Positions 31,244-55,680 of a stretch of 64,000 bases of DNA are shown here, in pieces (position 1 is the stretch's first letter; each line of letters begins with the position of its first letter). The position numbers were made by a program, and so were the translations under genes. The DNA comes from Mesostigma viride (taxonomy: Eukaryota > Streptophyta > Mesostigmatophyceae > Mesostigmatales > Mesostigmataceae). The DNA is taken from the NCBI GenBank assembly GCA_009746045.1, contig RPFO01000819.1, positions 310,001 through 374,000 of the forward strand, written 5' to 3'. The notes below the pieces were generated by a model, which saw only the letters and a program-made list of their open reading frames with translations, did no database searches and was not told the DNA's origin.

Positions 31244-32618
31244 CGTGGAGACTGCTTGCCACAATTATAAAGGCCGGTGTCTCTACTGCAGAGAAAGAAT
31301 TCCGACAAATGGTAAAAAGAAAGGGCACGCTGTGCTCAAGGCACCTTGTCGAATTATCTGTTCGCCCTAGTCTAGTATGTTCTCCGGACCGACCGGCGAC
31401 CTGACGCCCTTTAATTAGCTTTACCAGAAGGCGACAAGATAGAAATCGCCTGTCGCGACAGTCGCGTGAAGAGGTCCGAGGTGTCAGCTCCCATGCGGGG
31501 CGCGGCCCCCCAGCCCGCGTCGCTGCGCTGCCCACGTGGCGATAGTTTGAGTTTGTTGCCCACGCCGTTTGAGTTGCCGCTAATAACCCTGTCGGACCAC
31601 CGGCGCGGGAACAAACTCAACTCAACTCAACTCAACGCCGTTTGAGTTTATTCCCGCGCCGGTTCAGACGAAGGGATTACAGTTAGTTTTGGTACCTTAG
31701 GCAATCTCGGAGTTGAGTTGAGTTGAGTTTATTCCCGCGCCGTTCATTCTCGGCTGCACACGGCGGCGTGGGAAACAACAACAACAAATTTAATTAGGAT
31801 TCGCTGATACTCATTTCCCCTCTCACCTCTTTGGTCCATAATTGGCTAATAAAAATATACCCATTTCCCCGAAAAAACAACAACAACAACAACAACAACA
31901 ACTTGGGCAATATTAAGAACTAGAGATAGTAGTTTTCGGCCGTTTCCAAATTCTCTGCTAGCCCATGTCCGGCGTGGGCAACAACAACAACAACAACACA
32001 TAGTTGTGACTTGGTAGCCAGGCGTTGCGCGTTGGACAGCCCTGGCTCTTGCCCTGGATTTGAAGCACCCTAAAATAGTTTTCATTCAACCTGTGGCCAC
32101 TGGCCACTGGCCAGTAACATAACTGTGCATGCTTGCGAACCTCACGAAAAGCCCAGCGAGCGGACGAAGATATAGCAGCCATTTTTATGATCTGGCCAAG
32201 GCATAATTGGGCGCACGTCCGCCTAACAGGAGACACGCATTGTGAATTCCTTTTTGAACCTGAATAAACTGGTATGTTTACCTCGGCGGATGCATGGAAC
32301 AAGCCTAATCGGCACGAGTAGCCCGGTAAATTTGACACAGCAGCCTGCAAGATCATGGAATGCGCAGGCATCGACGATATCGCCTGACTATGGTGGATCG
32401 GTTGAGCACATGCTGCTTCAAAACTGCGTCATAAGAGTTTAGGATACCATCCACTTGGAAAGGATTCCCACCTCATTCGGAGAGTATCGTGCAATAGAAG
32501 TTCATGGGCAACCGCTAATATCTGGACTTGCCATGAGGCAGTATAATAGCCGACGTCGGCCAATTTGGCCACCAAGCTGCCATGAGCAAACCACATTGTT
32601 GACTGGCAAGCATTGAAT
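31244..32618. promoter_or_regulatory. Shared divergent upstream region of the saposin-like and kinesin genes
   Basis: 1375 bp. It contains (TTGAG)n/CCCGCGCCGG modules at 31597-31665 and 31709-31743, (CAA)n runs at about 31771-31788, 31875-31904 and 31977-31998, and an imperfect palindromic TGGCCACTGGCCACTGGCCA at about 32095-32114. No core promoter element was identified with confidence. Confidence 0.5.
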
Positions 32619-45611
<12,993 letters not shown>

Positions 45612-46004
45612 ACGGAGCATAATCCAATGATGTGAATGTACAGAGAACTCTCATGGGTGGTGACCGAGTACCATGCAACTTTGGTTGGCGAAAAACGTTT
45701 TTACTGTTGGTGGAGCTTGGGTGATAAACTAGTTATCTGCTTGGACAAAGATTGCCAGGGAGGGACACATAGCCCTTACCCTGCTACTACAAGTTTCATG
45801 GTTGATAATATAGTAGTATTCACACTACCTTTAGCTCTTCATAATTATCACAACTTCTGCCGCCTGCATCAATAAGTCACGCGCTCCCGTTGCGCCATTG
45901 CGGAGCACAATAATAATACAGAATATTATGGTGCTTACCATCCCTGTTTTTTGCACACCGAGAAGGGGGGCAGAAACTCCTGTCTGCATATAGGTACAGT
46001 GGGC
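45612..46004. other. 3' flank of the kinesin gene
   Basis: There is no gene. At 45883-45906 GCTCCCGTTGCGCCATTGCG then GAGC is a degenerate LINE-A-type terminal hairpin. Confidence 0.4.
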
Positions 46005-46189
46005 ATACATATGCGCCGGCTCCGGGAGGACCGCCTGGACCTGGAGGGCCAGGGGGCCCCTTGGTCGGCGCGGATCGACCTGGACGTCGTACTGGCGCCA
46101 ACGCCTTTCGGTAGCGCTTACCCGGGCTATGGCTGACATCTTGCTCCGCCGGACGCGGGCTGACTTTGCAGCGCAGCACGGTTATTAGG
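46005..46189 (+). pseudogene. LINE-D 3' terminal fragment
   Basis: RLREDRLDLEGQGAPWSAR, then after a one-base frameshift TWTSYWRQRLSVALTRAMAD and ILLRRTRADFAAQHGY-stop. It matches the C-terminus of the larger copy at 60250-60425 almost residue for residue. Confidence 0.8.
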
Positions 46190-46779
46190 CTGTTTTAATT
46201 CATTCCGCGGTGTGGATCGAGCTAGTGACCCATGCCGGCTGTAGTTATTTGGTCGTGGTATCTCTTGTTAGCGTTGGCTTTGTTCATGTTTAATTGGGTG
46301 TCTTCACTCTGATGTAAGTCATTATACTTTTTAATACATATGCGCCGAGGATCGACACTCAAGTCAACTCACCCAAAAGTGGCACTCCCTTGCAAGCTCA
46401 GACGCATTTGTGTACTAGCTAGCCACATTGCAATCTCCTTTCATGCACAAGACTTGATATTCGATCGAATGAAAAAAAGGTAAAGATGACAAAATTACCA
46501 ACACGTTATCATGGTGAGCATGAGCTGACATTCATTCATTCACACGCCCCCGTTGGGAGAGTCACGGCCTCACGAGGTACCAACTTTTTGAATTGGTGCA
46601 CACCTTTCATCCCTGTTTGTTGCACAGCAGGGAGGCATGGGACCCCCCAGCTTATCTCGTTGCCTTGAAAGGCAGGCCTGCCCCAGGTTGATTCTGCTCA
46701 CTGAGAGAGTCCATGGCAACTACTGTGGGTGCAATAAACCCTCGACATAGCAAAGGCATAGCAGATGCAGTAAGGCGGC
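46190..46779. other. Spacer with inverted LINE-A hairpin
   Basis: There is no gene. 46545-46580 reads, on the minus strand, CCGTGACTCTCCCAACGGGG, close to the LINE-A terminal hairpin. The rest is unassigned. Confidence 0.4.
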
Positions 46780-47010
46780 CCCGTGGTCCAGAGGCCACTG
46801 AAAGGCTTGGCACTACATTTAGAGGCGCCGGTTTGGGATCGAGAATATGAATTATATGAAGGCCTAGCTCTCCCGGACCCTTAGGGGTTGTAATTAGGGG
46901 CATATCCAGGACTGTAGGTGTAAGTTGGCGATGCCATGGTATCCGGAGACGTCCGTCCTATAGTCAGCAAAATTGGTGCGAGAGGTCCCCAGTTCGATTC
47001 CGGTCGGATT
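46780..47010 (+). other. Two degenerate tRNA-like segments
   Basis: GGCCCCGTGGTCCAGAGGCC (about 46784) resembles a tRNA 5' half with an A box. AGGTCCCCAGTTCGATTCCG (about 46982-47001) resembles a T arm with a B box. Stems do not close properly and no anticodon arm is evident, so these are tRNA pseudogenes or tRNA-derived SINE pieces at best. Confidence 0.25.
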
Positions 47011-47203
47011 CATTTGCAGATCGCGTTTTCCGCGTTTTCCGCGGCCTGGCACTGAACGCAAAGGTTTTCACCTTTGCGGAGTGTCTGATCAGAATATCCA
47101 GGGTTCACCCACAAACCCCTGTGATCTGACAATGGAATTAGGTAATAGGGGGCAACAGTTATATAATGCGGCCGTGTTTAGCGTTTACTGTTATACGTAC
47201 ACT

Positions 47204-48430
47204 GAATTAATTAATTAATAGACACGTGACTGCGTCACGTGAGCATAAGTCCTCAGTGGGAGGGCAACATGGGATGGAATGGATTATGTAAGCTATCCAG
47301 GTTCTAGAACTATACAGGGTTGTGGGCACCACGGCCCGAATCGCTATGAATGCCATACTCGGTCACACGCGGAGCCCCCACAGACTTGGGCCGGGGTGGT
47401 CTCCTTCATCACTACTCGCCATCTATCCTTGCGTACCATCTGCCTCCATATTACATGCACACAAACCAGGAGGCTGCCCTGGTGTGAGCCCGTCACGTCT
47501 AGTGTAGCACATGTCCATGCCTAGTCTATCACGGAAAGTCCACGGGCCGGTGGCGGCCCTGCCGCGCGCCTGGGGCACGCCAGGTGAGGATGTAACGCCC
47601 TGGCTGGGCGGGCTTGGTGCCAGCTAGTCTAACTGATGTGTCTACCTGATCTGTGCGGGCCAGGTGCCCGGCTAGGCCCAGGCGCCTGTGCCTAAGAATG
47701 TGGGAAACATTAGGGCAAATCACTGTACAAATCCTCATTACGAATGTGCAAACCAAAGGGCCTTGCGCAGCATCTTGGTGACGTTGGGCCGTCGAGTCGT
47801 TGCTCCAGCTCCTGCGTCAGTGTCCAGGTCTCGGCGCCGTAGACGTCACGATCGTCAGAATGACGACCTTGAAGAGATCACGCTTGATGAGCCGGGGTAG
47901 GGCGGGGTTGCTCCACCAGCGGCGGTGGTCATGGAGTTGCGCCCACGCCATGCCTAGCCGTGTCGTCAGGTCGTCCTCGCACGTCGGGAAGCCAAGTCTG
48001 CCGAGCAGCTTGAAGCGGCCTGAAGTAGGGTAGTTGAGGCGACCTCGGTGTCGTCTAAGAGGCGGAGTGGGGGCGGGGCCGGCGGCCGGCCATGCCGAGA
48101 GCCAGGGCCTCCGTTTTGGGGCTGATTTCTAGACCAACAGCCCGAGCCTCGAGCGCCACTGAGGCAGTCCAGTCAAAGTTGGGCCGGCAGTCTGACTCCG
48201 ACTTCTCGATGAGCGTGATGTCGTCGGCATAAATGAGGTCAGCTAGTAAATTCTGATTTCTGCCTGTTGGTCGGCCCCCCTTCCCCAGGCTCGTTTGTGA
48301 TCACTAGGTCACGGCCAGCAATGCTATACTAAGCCGCAAAGCGGGCGCGTGCCTTGCTCATAACATAATCCACTACAATAATTAAACAGGTACGGCGACA
48401 GGACGCAACCCAGTGCCAGACGCCAGCCCT
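47204..48430 (-). pseudogene. LINE-B copy 2, inverted, reverse transcriptase remnant
   Basis: The minus strand gives, from 48410 down: GVWH..GCVLSPYLFNYCSGLCYEQGTR-like text, a LADLIYADDITLIEKSES block (about 48255-48195), SPKTEALALGMAG, VILTILTTSTAPRPGH, HILRHRRLGLAGHLARTDQVDTS (about 47700-47630) and the LINE-B tail CACGTGACGCAGTCACGTG plus TTAATTAATT at 47240-47204. It has several frameshifts and is closest to LINE-B copy 1. Confidence 0.8.
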
Positions 48431-48499
48431 ACCAGCCATTAAGAATGTACTCCAGCACGCAAAATGTACTTCGTACCGAAGTTTGTCTTTTTATGCTGA

Positions 48500-49290
48500 A
48501 AATTGTCATGCATGATGTTTGCAACCAAAATAGACCTCGTACAAAGTTTGGTATCGATCGGACGTCATCTTGGTGACATTTGCTAGCAATAAAGGTACAT
48601 TTTTGTCATTTTTTGTTAAATTAAATAGTAATAAATAGGAAACAGTACTAAATCACGTCAAACCATCATGGATATTTGCAAGCAACCTAATTACCACTAG
48701 AATAGACCATGCACAAAGTTTGGGGTCAATCTGAACTCAAAATAGTGACGTTTGCTAGCATAAATACTGCATTTTTTGCCATTTTCAAGCATTTTGCTCA
48801 GTGTAAGCTACTAAACAATATCAAACTACGTCATAAAGCTATGAAATATTGGAAGCAACCTAAACACCACTAGATTAGACCATGGGCCAAGTTTGGGCTC
48901 AGTCTGACGTCAAAATAGTGACGTTTGCTAGCATAAATGGTGCATTTTTTGCCATTTTCAAGCATTTTGCTCAGTGTAAGCTACTAAACAATATCAAACT
49001 ATGTCAGAAAGCTATGAAATGTTGGAAGCAACCTAACACCACTAGATTAGACCATGGGCCAAGTTTGGGCCCAGTTTGATCTCAAAATAGTGACGTTTGC
49101 TAGCATAAATGGTGCAATTTTTGCCTTTTTCAAGCATTTTGGTAAGTATAGTTGCCTCAAACTATGTCAGAAAACTGTGAATTGTTGTAAATAACCTGTT
49201 TGCCACTACATTAGACCATCCTCAACTTGTAAGGTCAGGCATAGGTAAAGGTAGTGACATTTGCTAGCACTATATACAAGCATATTATGC
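48500..49290 (+). repeat. About 185-bp diverged satellite, four copies
   Basis: Each copy holds AGACCATGGGCCAAGTTTGG, a TAGTGACGTTTGCTAGCATA block and GCATTTTTTGCCATTTTCAA, then CATTTTG(C)TCAGTGTAAG. The copies decay toward both ends. It is AT-rich, unlike its surroundings, and has no coding potential. Confidence 0.8.
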
Positions 49291-49914
49291 CTCTTTTCGC
49301 ATATACACATTAAAAATAACAAGACATCATCATATCATGGCCTTAATACAAGGTGTGCAAATGCAAATCACACCAGATCGGATGACCAATGATGGGTGGC
49401 TGCATGCCATCACATCTACCAGGCTGCAGGGTGAGAGGCCACATCGCTACAAGACAGGAATCCTCGCAATTGCACAACACCGCTAGTACACTGTGCACAT
49501 ACCCCAAGAGGATTTGGCTACAAGCCATAAAAGTTTGGCCATGCTAACACATTCTTCATCCAAGCAAAATGCAGCCTCTCCAAACTCAACTCATTGATTT
49601 AAATTCAGCTAGGCCAGGCGTGCATGCTCTACTTGCCGACAACCATGAGTAAACTTGTCTACCACTTCATTCCATGCGCCGGTAGATGGCACCGTCTCAT
49701 CTACCAGTCATCCCCGGCTCCCATTCCGCATCCTCCTCTCCCTCTCCCTCTCCCTCTTCCTCCTCCCCCTCCCCCTCCCATTCTCCCTCCCCCTCTCCCT
49801 CCTCCTCCCTCCTCCTCCCCCTCTTTCTCCCCCTCTTTCTCTCCCTCTTCCTCCTCCTCCCCGCCTTCACTGTCACTGTGCACAGCAGGGACGGCATCGT
49901 CTATGTGGGTGCCA
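49291..49914. other. Spacer with CT-rich tract
   Basis: No gene. 49732-49862 is a polypyrimidine run (CTCCCTCTCCCTC type). Confidence 0.5.
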
Positions 49915-51673
49915 TCACCTGCGTTCACGGTGCCAGCCTAGCTCCTGTGGAAAGAAGCGAGCGCGGCCAAATGCCTCGACTGGGTGTGGGCAGCCGCACA
50001 CGAACTGCGTCACCTCCGCCAGGGCATGATAGTCCTCATACTGCCCATCAGCCCACATCGCCTTGATGAGCAGGTGACCTCCCCTTTCCTGAACCTTAGT
50101 GACCCAGCCATGGAAGCGCTCCCTCTTCCTCGCTATCCCCGGAAACAGGGCACACAGGCGCATCCCGATAAGCGCACGTGCTCCATGCTCGGCAAAGTAG
50201 GCATTGCAGTCATCCTTTGCTGCTGCCCTGGCGGCGGTGGCAGTCTTGTAATGCTCAAAGTCAATCTGCGGGTGCTCTTTCAACGCCGCCACCGTGGCAG
50301 CTGACAGTTTGCCGGTACTGATCAGCTCAGGCTGGTGCACCTCTGCCGTACCGCCCACTGTCCAGTGCTGCAGGTGTACATCAGAAATGGGGACCGTCAT
50401 CCCTGCGCTGCCGCCACCTAATGTCACTCTAGAAAACTGGCCCGTCCACGACGGTGCGTAGTAAGGAGAGGCGACAATGCTGTCACGCTCCGTGCGATCG
50501 CCTTCCAGATCAAGGACCTTCACCAGCATGTGTGGTGCCCACGGCATTCCCTGCCCGCAGGTGACGGCTGGCCGCTTAACAACGAGTAGGTCGCTGCGTC
50601 GTATGAGGCTTCCATTCACCTTGAAGGTGTGCCTGCCGGAAATCAGTGTGCGCAAAGCGGGCGTTGCCGTTGATGTGCTCCCTCGCGCAGCGGGCGCACA
50701 TGCGCGGTTGATCTGCGCTTGAATCTCGCGGGCAGGGCAAGCGACGTGTGAGATTACTTGTTTTATGGGCAGCCTCAGTGCTCGTGTTGCCCGCGCAACC
50801 GACTGGTCGCCTGCAGATCGCAGCGGTAAGGGTACCGCCTTGTTCGCTTGCAGTTCACGCTTCTCTTTGAGCTTTTGCTCCATGATGTCGAACAGATTCT
50901 CGTTGTTGGCACGCACATCCTCCACGGACTTTGGCACCTGCTCAATCCATCCGTCCAGCAACTGCTGCTTCTCAGCGGCGACGATGTCAGGAAAAAGGCT
51001 GTGAAGGCTAGCGCAGGTACATCTCCTGGCACCGCCCTCGTCCCATTCAAAAAGCGGCACTAGACCAGGACTTCCTTTGGGGGCCTTGCCACGCTCTATG
51101 AGGAGGCACCCATAGACAGGATCTCCCTGCGGGGTGTACCCAATGGGCGTGACCCCGTCACAAGCCTCGCCATTAGGCCCTGTGGGCTGCCACTTGTTCA
51201 CCGGTGCATTTACCAACGTCTCCGATGCGGCTAGGCGCCAGCGGACATACACGGTCATATCCGGGCCCCAAAACACTTCGAGATCGAACACCTTCGAAGA
51301 GCGGTGCCTCTCCCTCTCGGCTTCGGTTGCTGGCTCATCATCCAAGTCGGCGGTGGCGCCCGCGCCCGCACCCGCGCCGGCGCCTGCGCCCCCACCCCGC
51401 CCGCGCCCGCGCGCGCGCCTTGGGTGGCGCCCGCGCCCGCACCCGCGCCGGCGCCTGCGCCCCCGCCCCCGCCCCCGCCGGGCCCGCGCCCGCGCCCGCG
51501 TCTTGGGTGGCGCCCGCGCCCGCACCCGCGCCTTCTCCCCCGCCCCCGCCCCCGCCCGCGCCCCCGCCCGCGCCATGGGTGTGGCCCGCGGCTGGCTTCT
51601 TCGGAAATGCGTCCATCGATTTCACCCACCGGCCGTCAGCGGTGGATGCACCCTTTCGGCCACGTTGTGACAT
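49915..51673 (-). CDS. Large uncharacterised protein with Arg/Ala/Gly repeats and SH3/Tudor-like C-terminus
   Basis: The frame ending at 49915 is open for 553 codons. A second frame starting at ATG 51673 (MSQRGRKGASTADGRWVKSM, then DAFPKK) looks like the true N-terminus. The two meet in a GC-rich repeat (51355-51580) where frame is hard to follow, so either slippage in the repeat or a small intron joins them. The centre reads VFDLEVFWGPDMTVYVRW, then GYTPQGDPVYGCLLIERGK and AEKQQLLDGWIEQVP. The C-terminus reads IGMRLCALFPG..RFHGWVTKV....LIKAMWADGQYEDYHAL, like the barrel-type domain of the CACTA accessory protein. No enzymatic motif seen. It is possibly transposon-borne; function unknown. Confidence 0.6.
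51355..51580 (-). repeat. Coding GC-rich repeat (GCGCCCGCGCCCGCACCCGC type)
   Basis: Three large imperfect units of about 60-80 bp, each starting GGTGGCGCCCGCGCCCGCAC. They lie in the N-terminal part of the preceding gene and encode R/A/G or P-rich stretches depending on frame. Confidence 0.8.
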
Positions 51674-52101
51674 CAAGCGCGGCGTCCCCAATAGAACAGT
51701 CATGCAATATGAATAATCATTAGTATCAACGATGCGTTCATGCAGGCGTGAACTGTGAAATACAACAAGCATGCAACAACGACTCCAGCACACTTAGTAA
51801 ATACTGCTCATAATATCTGTGGCACATGCAACATGGTTAAAACACACATGGATGACCTGTATGGCTGCACATGAACTGTCCACCTAGAGAAGACTAGAAA
51901 TTCAGCATGATATCAAGAGCCATCCACACAAATATATGTCTTACCGCAGCTTAGGGCTTCTTCGGGTTGAGTTGGCGAATCGAGCTTGTTGAGCCCTGCT
52001 CGAAGTAATGCTCAAATGCGATGCCCAGGCCCGCCAGCACATCATCAAATGTGATTAGTTTCACAGGTGGTCCGAAGAGTTCCAAACGTGGTTGCTAATT
52101 T
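51674..52101. other. Spacer between two minus-strand genes
   Basis: About 430 bp. No gene or motif recognised. Confidence 0.4.
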
Positions 52102-52608
52102 TCAGGCAGTGCCTGAAGGCCGCCTCGAAAGTGAAACGCGAAAGTGAAAAGGGGTCACAAACCCTATGTTCATATCCTTGACTCCCCCGTCGAGAACGAA
52201 CCGAAAACCAGCGCCATGAACGAACTTGTGACGAGTAGATGACGACATCGTGGTTATGGCGTCGTACCCCCCCTGGTGCAGCTGCTGCTTTATCGCCGCC
52301 TTCCTGTCCTCTTGCTTCCGCCCGGGCGAAAACCAGGCGCTTCGCAATGCCTGGAGATGTGATATTCTAATGGGCTTCATGCACTCGTGGCCGCACTTAC
52401 AGTCGAACGTCTCGTCGGTCACTAGGCTGCCGGCATGGGTGCTGCCGCTTAGCACTATGGCTGCGAACTTGCGCTTCCCATGGTGTCCCATCACCATGAT
52501 AGCGAAAGCCAGGAAGCAGATAGCCACGATTATGTCCCAGCAAAGCCATAGCACACCTTCCGTTTCGACCGCCATGTCGGCCACTAGTCCGGATAGCTCA
52601 ATGTGCAC
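52102..52608 (-). CDS. Small membrane-anchored or transposase-N-terminal-like protein with CKCGHEC motif
   Basis: 168 codons starting MHIELSGLVADMAVE. Residues 19-42 (VLWLCWDIIVAICFLAF, AIMVMGH) form a plausible transmembrane helix. A cysteine/histidine cluster FDCKCGHECM follows, then SHLQALRSAWFSPGRKQEDRK. The pattern 'C.C...C......L...R..FF...R..R..' occurs near the N-terminus of many DDE-transposon proteins in protists and animals. This resemblance is general. The end after about residue 145 may be intron read-through. Its first exon is duplicated in inverse orientation by the palindrome 52535-53149. Confidence 0.5.
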   Translation of the reverse strand: MHIELSGLVADMAVETEGVLWLCWDIIVAICFLAFAIMVMGHHGKRKFAAIVLSGSTHAGSLVTDETFDCKCGHECMKPIRISHLQALRSAWFSPGRKQEDRKAAIKQQLHQGGYDAITTMSSSTRHKFVHGAGFRFVLDGGVKDMNIGFVTPFHFRVSLSRRPSGTA

Positions 52609-53149
52609 CTGACCTTGACACTAATCGCACAAACAGCCACAATTTTGCAAGCAAGAAGACATGGCTACCTCGGCATTTCATGAAATGTACTTCGTGAAAT
52701 GCATTTCGTGAAATGTACTAAGGAACGTGATTGGCCGGCGTTCGCTCGCCAAATCTCGCAAAATGTACTAAGGCACGTGATTGGTCCCGCAAAATGTACT
52801 AAGGAACGTGATTGGCCGGCGAAGATTCTGTAGGGAATTTTAATTGCAGCAAACAGAATCTTCGCCGGCCAATCACGTTCCTTAGTACATTTTGCGGGAC
52901 CAATCACGTGCCTTAGTACATTTTGCGAGATTTGGCGAGCGAACGCCGGCCAATCACGTTCCTTAGTACATTTCACGAAATGCATTTCACGAAGTACATT
53001 TCATGAAATGCCGAGGTAGCCATGTCTTCTTGCTTGCAAAATTGTGGCTGTTTGTGCGATTAGTGTCAAGGTCAGGTGCACATTGAGCTATCCGGACTAG
53101 TGGCCGACATGGCGGTCGAAACGGAAGGTGTGCTATGGCTTTGCTGGGA
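52535..53149. repeat. 615-bp inverted repeat: 297-bp arms, 21-bp spacer
   Basis: Arms 52535-52831 and 52853-53149 are exact reverse complements wherever I compared them. Positions pair symmetrically around 52842, so no indel separates the arms. The arms include the first codons of the gene at 52608 (so a second copy starts at 53076 on plus), a block of TTTCATGAAATG-type palindromes, and three GTACTAAGGAACGTGATTGG units. Confidence 0.95.
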
Positions 53150-53770
53150 TGATTATCATCGTAGTACATCATATGTATTACAGTACATTTCACGAAGTAC
53201 ATTTCATGGAGGCAGAGGGAAAGTTCCTGTTCATGGTGAGTCGGGGTTAGCAATCACGGCAATGTCGATACATGTACTTGCAGTATATACAAATGCCATA
53301 ATGTCCTTAGATGCAGCATGAATGTCTATTGTTCGGATTTCTTTTATCACGATGCTTAGGATGCCTTCCGACAGAAATCTGCTGCGCTACAGGTCGGGAA
53401 TACCTGAACTTGATATGCGTGGCCAGTGGCCATGGCAGCCGGGGTCGGTAAGAATTAACTTCGATAGCCATGAATAATGCGGAAAGTGAACGTTGTCCAC
53501 CCGCTGCACAGGGAAAATGGCTGCACAGGAACGGCCTGACGTGATACTGTCGCAAAGCAGTTCTCATAAGCCGACAATTACACATTCGACTTATGATCGA
53601 TAATCGGCGCAGGCCTTCGACATTCAAGCGCGCATCGAAACGTCGTGAGGATTTCGGACATTTAGATGAAGTTGGATTGTTTTCGGCCCTCGTATTTGCC
53701 ATGATCTTGGCCATCCAATCTTTTTGCTTCGTGCACAGTTTGCGTTTGCAGTTAAGCGTAGGTACATGAC
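53150..53770. other. Spacer right of the palindrome
   Basis: No gene. The first 30 codons of the gene at 52608 are repeated on plus (53076-53160) and then run into unrelated sequence. Confidence 0.5.
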
Positions 53771-53862
53771 AAGCTTGCGTTTGCGTTTGCGTTTGCGTTT
53801 GCCTTTGCCTTTGCCTTTGCGTATACATTTGCATGTGCGCTTGCGTTGCCGTTTGCTTATGC
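53771..53862 (+). repeat. (GCGTTT)n / (GCCTTT)n hexamer repeat
   Basis: About 15 hexamer units in sequence TTGCGTTTGCGTTTGCCTTT, degenerate at both ends. Confidence 0.85.
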
Positions 53863-54348
53863 GTCCCAATGTATGTCTGGCTTTGGGCAATTCTATTTCC
53901 TTGTCGTTGGGATATGAGTGGGTGCTGGCGGTGGTGTTACTGTCGGCAGGTAGAGTGGCAGTGGCTTCAACTTCTGTTGCTTTTTCATTGCATTTGCATT
54001 TTCATTGGGTCTCTGTAGTTAACAACTGCTTTAAATATCTTTGTTAATAGCCGGCTTCAGCTGTAATTTCGATTGCATGTTGCTTTTGAATTGCATTCGC
54101 ACTGGGCACATGCAGTGGGCATTAGGCATTGGTAGTGCAATTACACATGCAGTCACACTTGCAATTGCAATGAAGTTGAAATTGAAGCTGCAGCTAAAAT
54201 TTGCTACGTGCCTACTGGTACAGTCGCATGTGCAGTCAACTTTGTGCTTGTTTATTATTATTATTTCTTCTTCTTATAATTTCTTCTTATTATTATTATA
54301 ATTTCTTCTTGCTTTTCGTAATGTGTGGTGGTTAGAATGGTGATGGCA

Positions 54349-54516
54349 GGGGCAGGAGCAGGGGCAGGGGCAGGGGCAGGGGCAGGGGCAGGGGCAGGGG
54401 CAGGGGCAGGGGCAGGGGCAGGGGCAGGGGCAGGGGCAGGGGCAGGGGCAGGGGCAGGGGCAGGGGCAGGGGCAGGGGCAGGGGCAGGGGTAGGGGCAGG
54501 GGCAGGGGCAGGGGCA
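54349..54516 (+). repeat. (GGGGCA)n array
   Basis: About 28 units, perfect except GGGGTA once and GGAGCA near the start. The G-rich strand is plus, suited to G-quadruplexes. Confidence 0.95.
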
Positions 54517-54796
54517 ATCATGAGTTGCTTTCGGCCTGGCATGTGCACCAGAACTGGCATATGTGCTCGCAATGCAGCTTGCTACTCTTGTTCCTTTTGT
54601 TTGCCTTTTCTTTTGTTTGGGAACTGTTCGTGCAGGGGGGTGGGATGAGGCCGCGAGTCTCTGGGCAGGGGCATTGACGTGGGTAGGTGTGTGTCTGGGC
54701 TAAGTCTGCAATTGTCGCTGCTGTGCTGTACTTCTGGCTGTGGCTTACGGTGCATTTGTGGCTTGGAGTAGGGGTGAGGCTAGGGTGGGCGCAGGC

Positions 54797-55580
54797 GCGG
54801 GCGTGGGCGTGGGCGTGGGCGTGAGCGTGGGCATGGGCGCGGGCGTGGGCGTGGGCGTGGGCGTGGGCGTGGGCGTGGGTGTGGGCGTGGGCGTGGGCGT
54901 GGGCGTGGGCGTGGGCGTGGGCGTGGCATGGGCGTGGGCGTGGGCGTGGGCGTGGGCGTGGGCGTGGCGTGGGCGTGGGCGTGGGCGTGGGCGTGGGCGT
55001 GGGCGTGGGCGTGGGCGTGGGCGTGGGCGTGGGCGTGGGCGTGGGTGTGGGTGTGGGCGTGGGCGTGGGCGTGGGTGTGGGCGTGGGCGTGGGCGTGGGC
55101 GTGGGCGTGGGCGTGGGTGTGGGCGTGGGCGTGGGCGTGGGCGTGGGCGTGGGCGTGGGCGTGGGCGTGGGCGTGGGCGTGGGCGTGGGCGTGGGCGTGG
55201 GCGTGGGCGTGGGCGTGGGCGTGGGCGTGGGCGTGGGCGTGGGCGTGGGCGTGGGCGTGGGCGTGGGCGTGGGCGTGGGCGTGGGCGTGGGCGTGGGCGT
55301 GGGCGTGGGCGTGGGCGTGGGCGTGCGCGTGCGCGTGGGCGTGGGCGTGGGAGTGGGCGTTGGAGTGGGCGTGGGCGTGGGCGTGAGCGTGGGCGTGGGC
55401 GTGGGCGTGGGCGTGGGCGTGGGCGTGGGCGTGGGCGTGGGCGTGGGCGTGGGCGTGGGCGTGGGCGTGGGCGTGGGCGTGGGCGTGGGCGTGGGCGTGG
55501 GCGTGGGCGTGGGCGTGGGCGTGGGCGTGGGCGTGGGCGTGGGCGTGGGCGTGAGCGTGGGCGTGGGCGTTGGCGTGGGT
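54797..55580 (+). repeat. (GGGCGT)n array, large
   Basis: About 130 units with scattered GGGTGT, GAGCGT and GGGCAT variants. Four consecutive units make a G3N3 quadruplex motif, so the whole plus strand qualifies. Open frames here are artefacts. Confidence 0.95.
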
Positions 55581-55680
55581 AGGTGTGTGTCTCAGCTACG
55601 TCTGCTATTGTTGCAGCTGCGCTCTACTTCTGGCTGTGGCTTTGGGTATAATTGTGGCTTGGAGTAGGGGTGAGGCTAGG

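Noticed and set aside
46780-47010. Functional tRNA gene
   Set aside because: B-box-like and A-box-like words are present but the stems do not close and no anticodon arm is visible.
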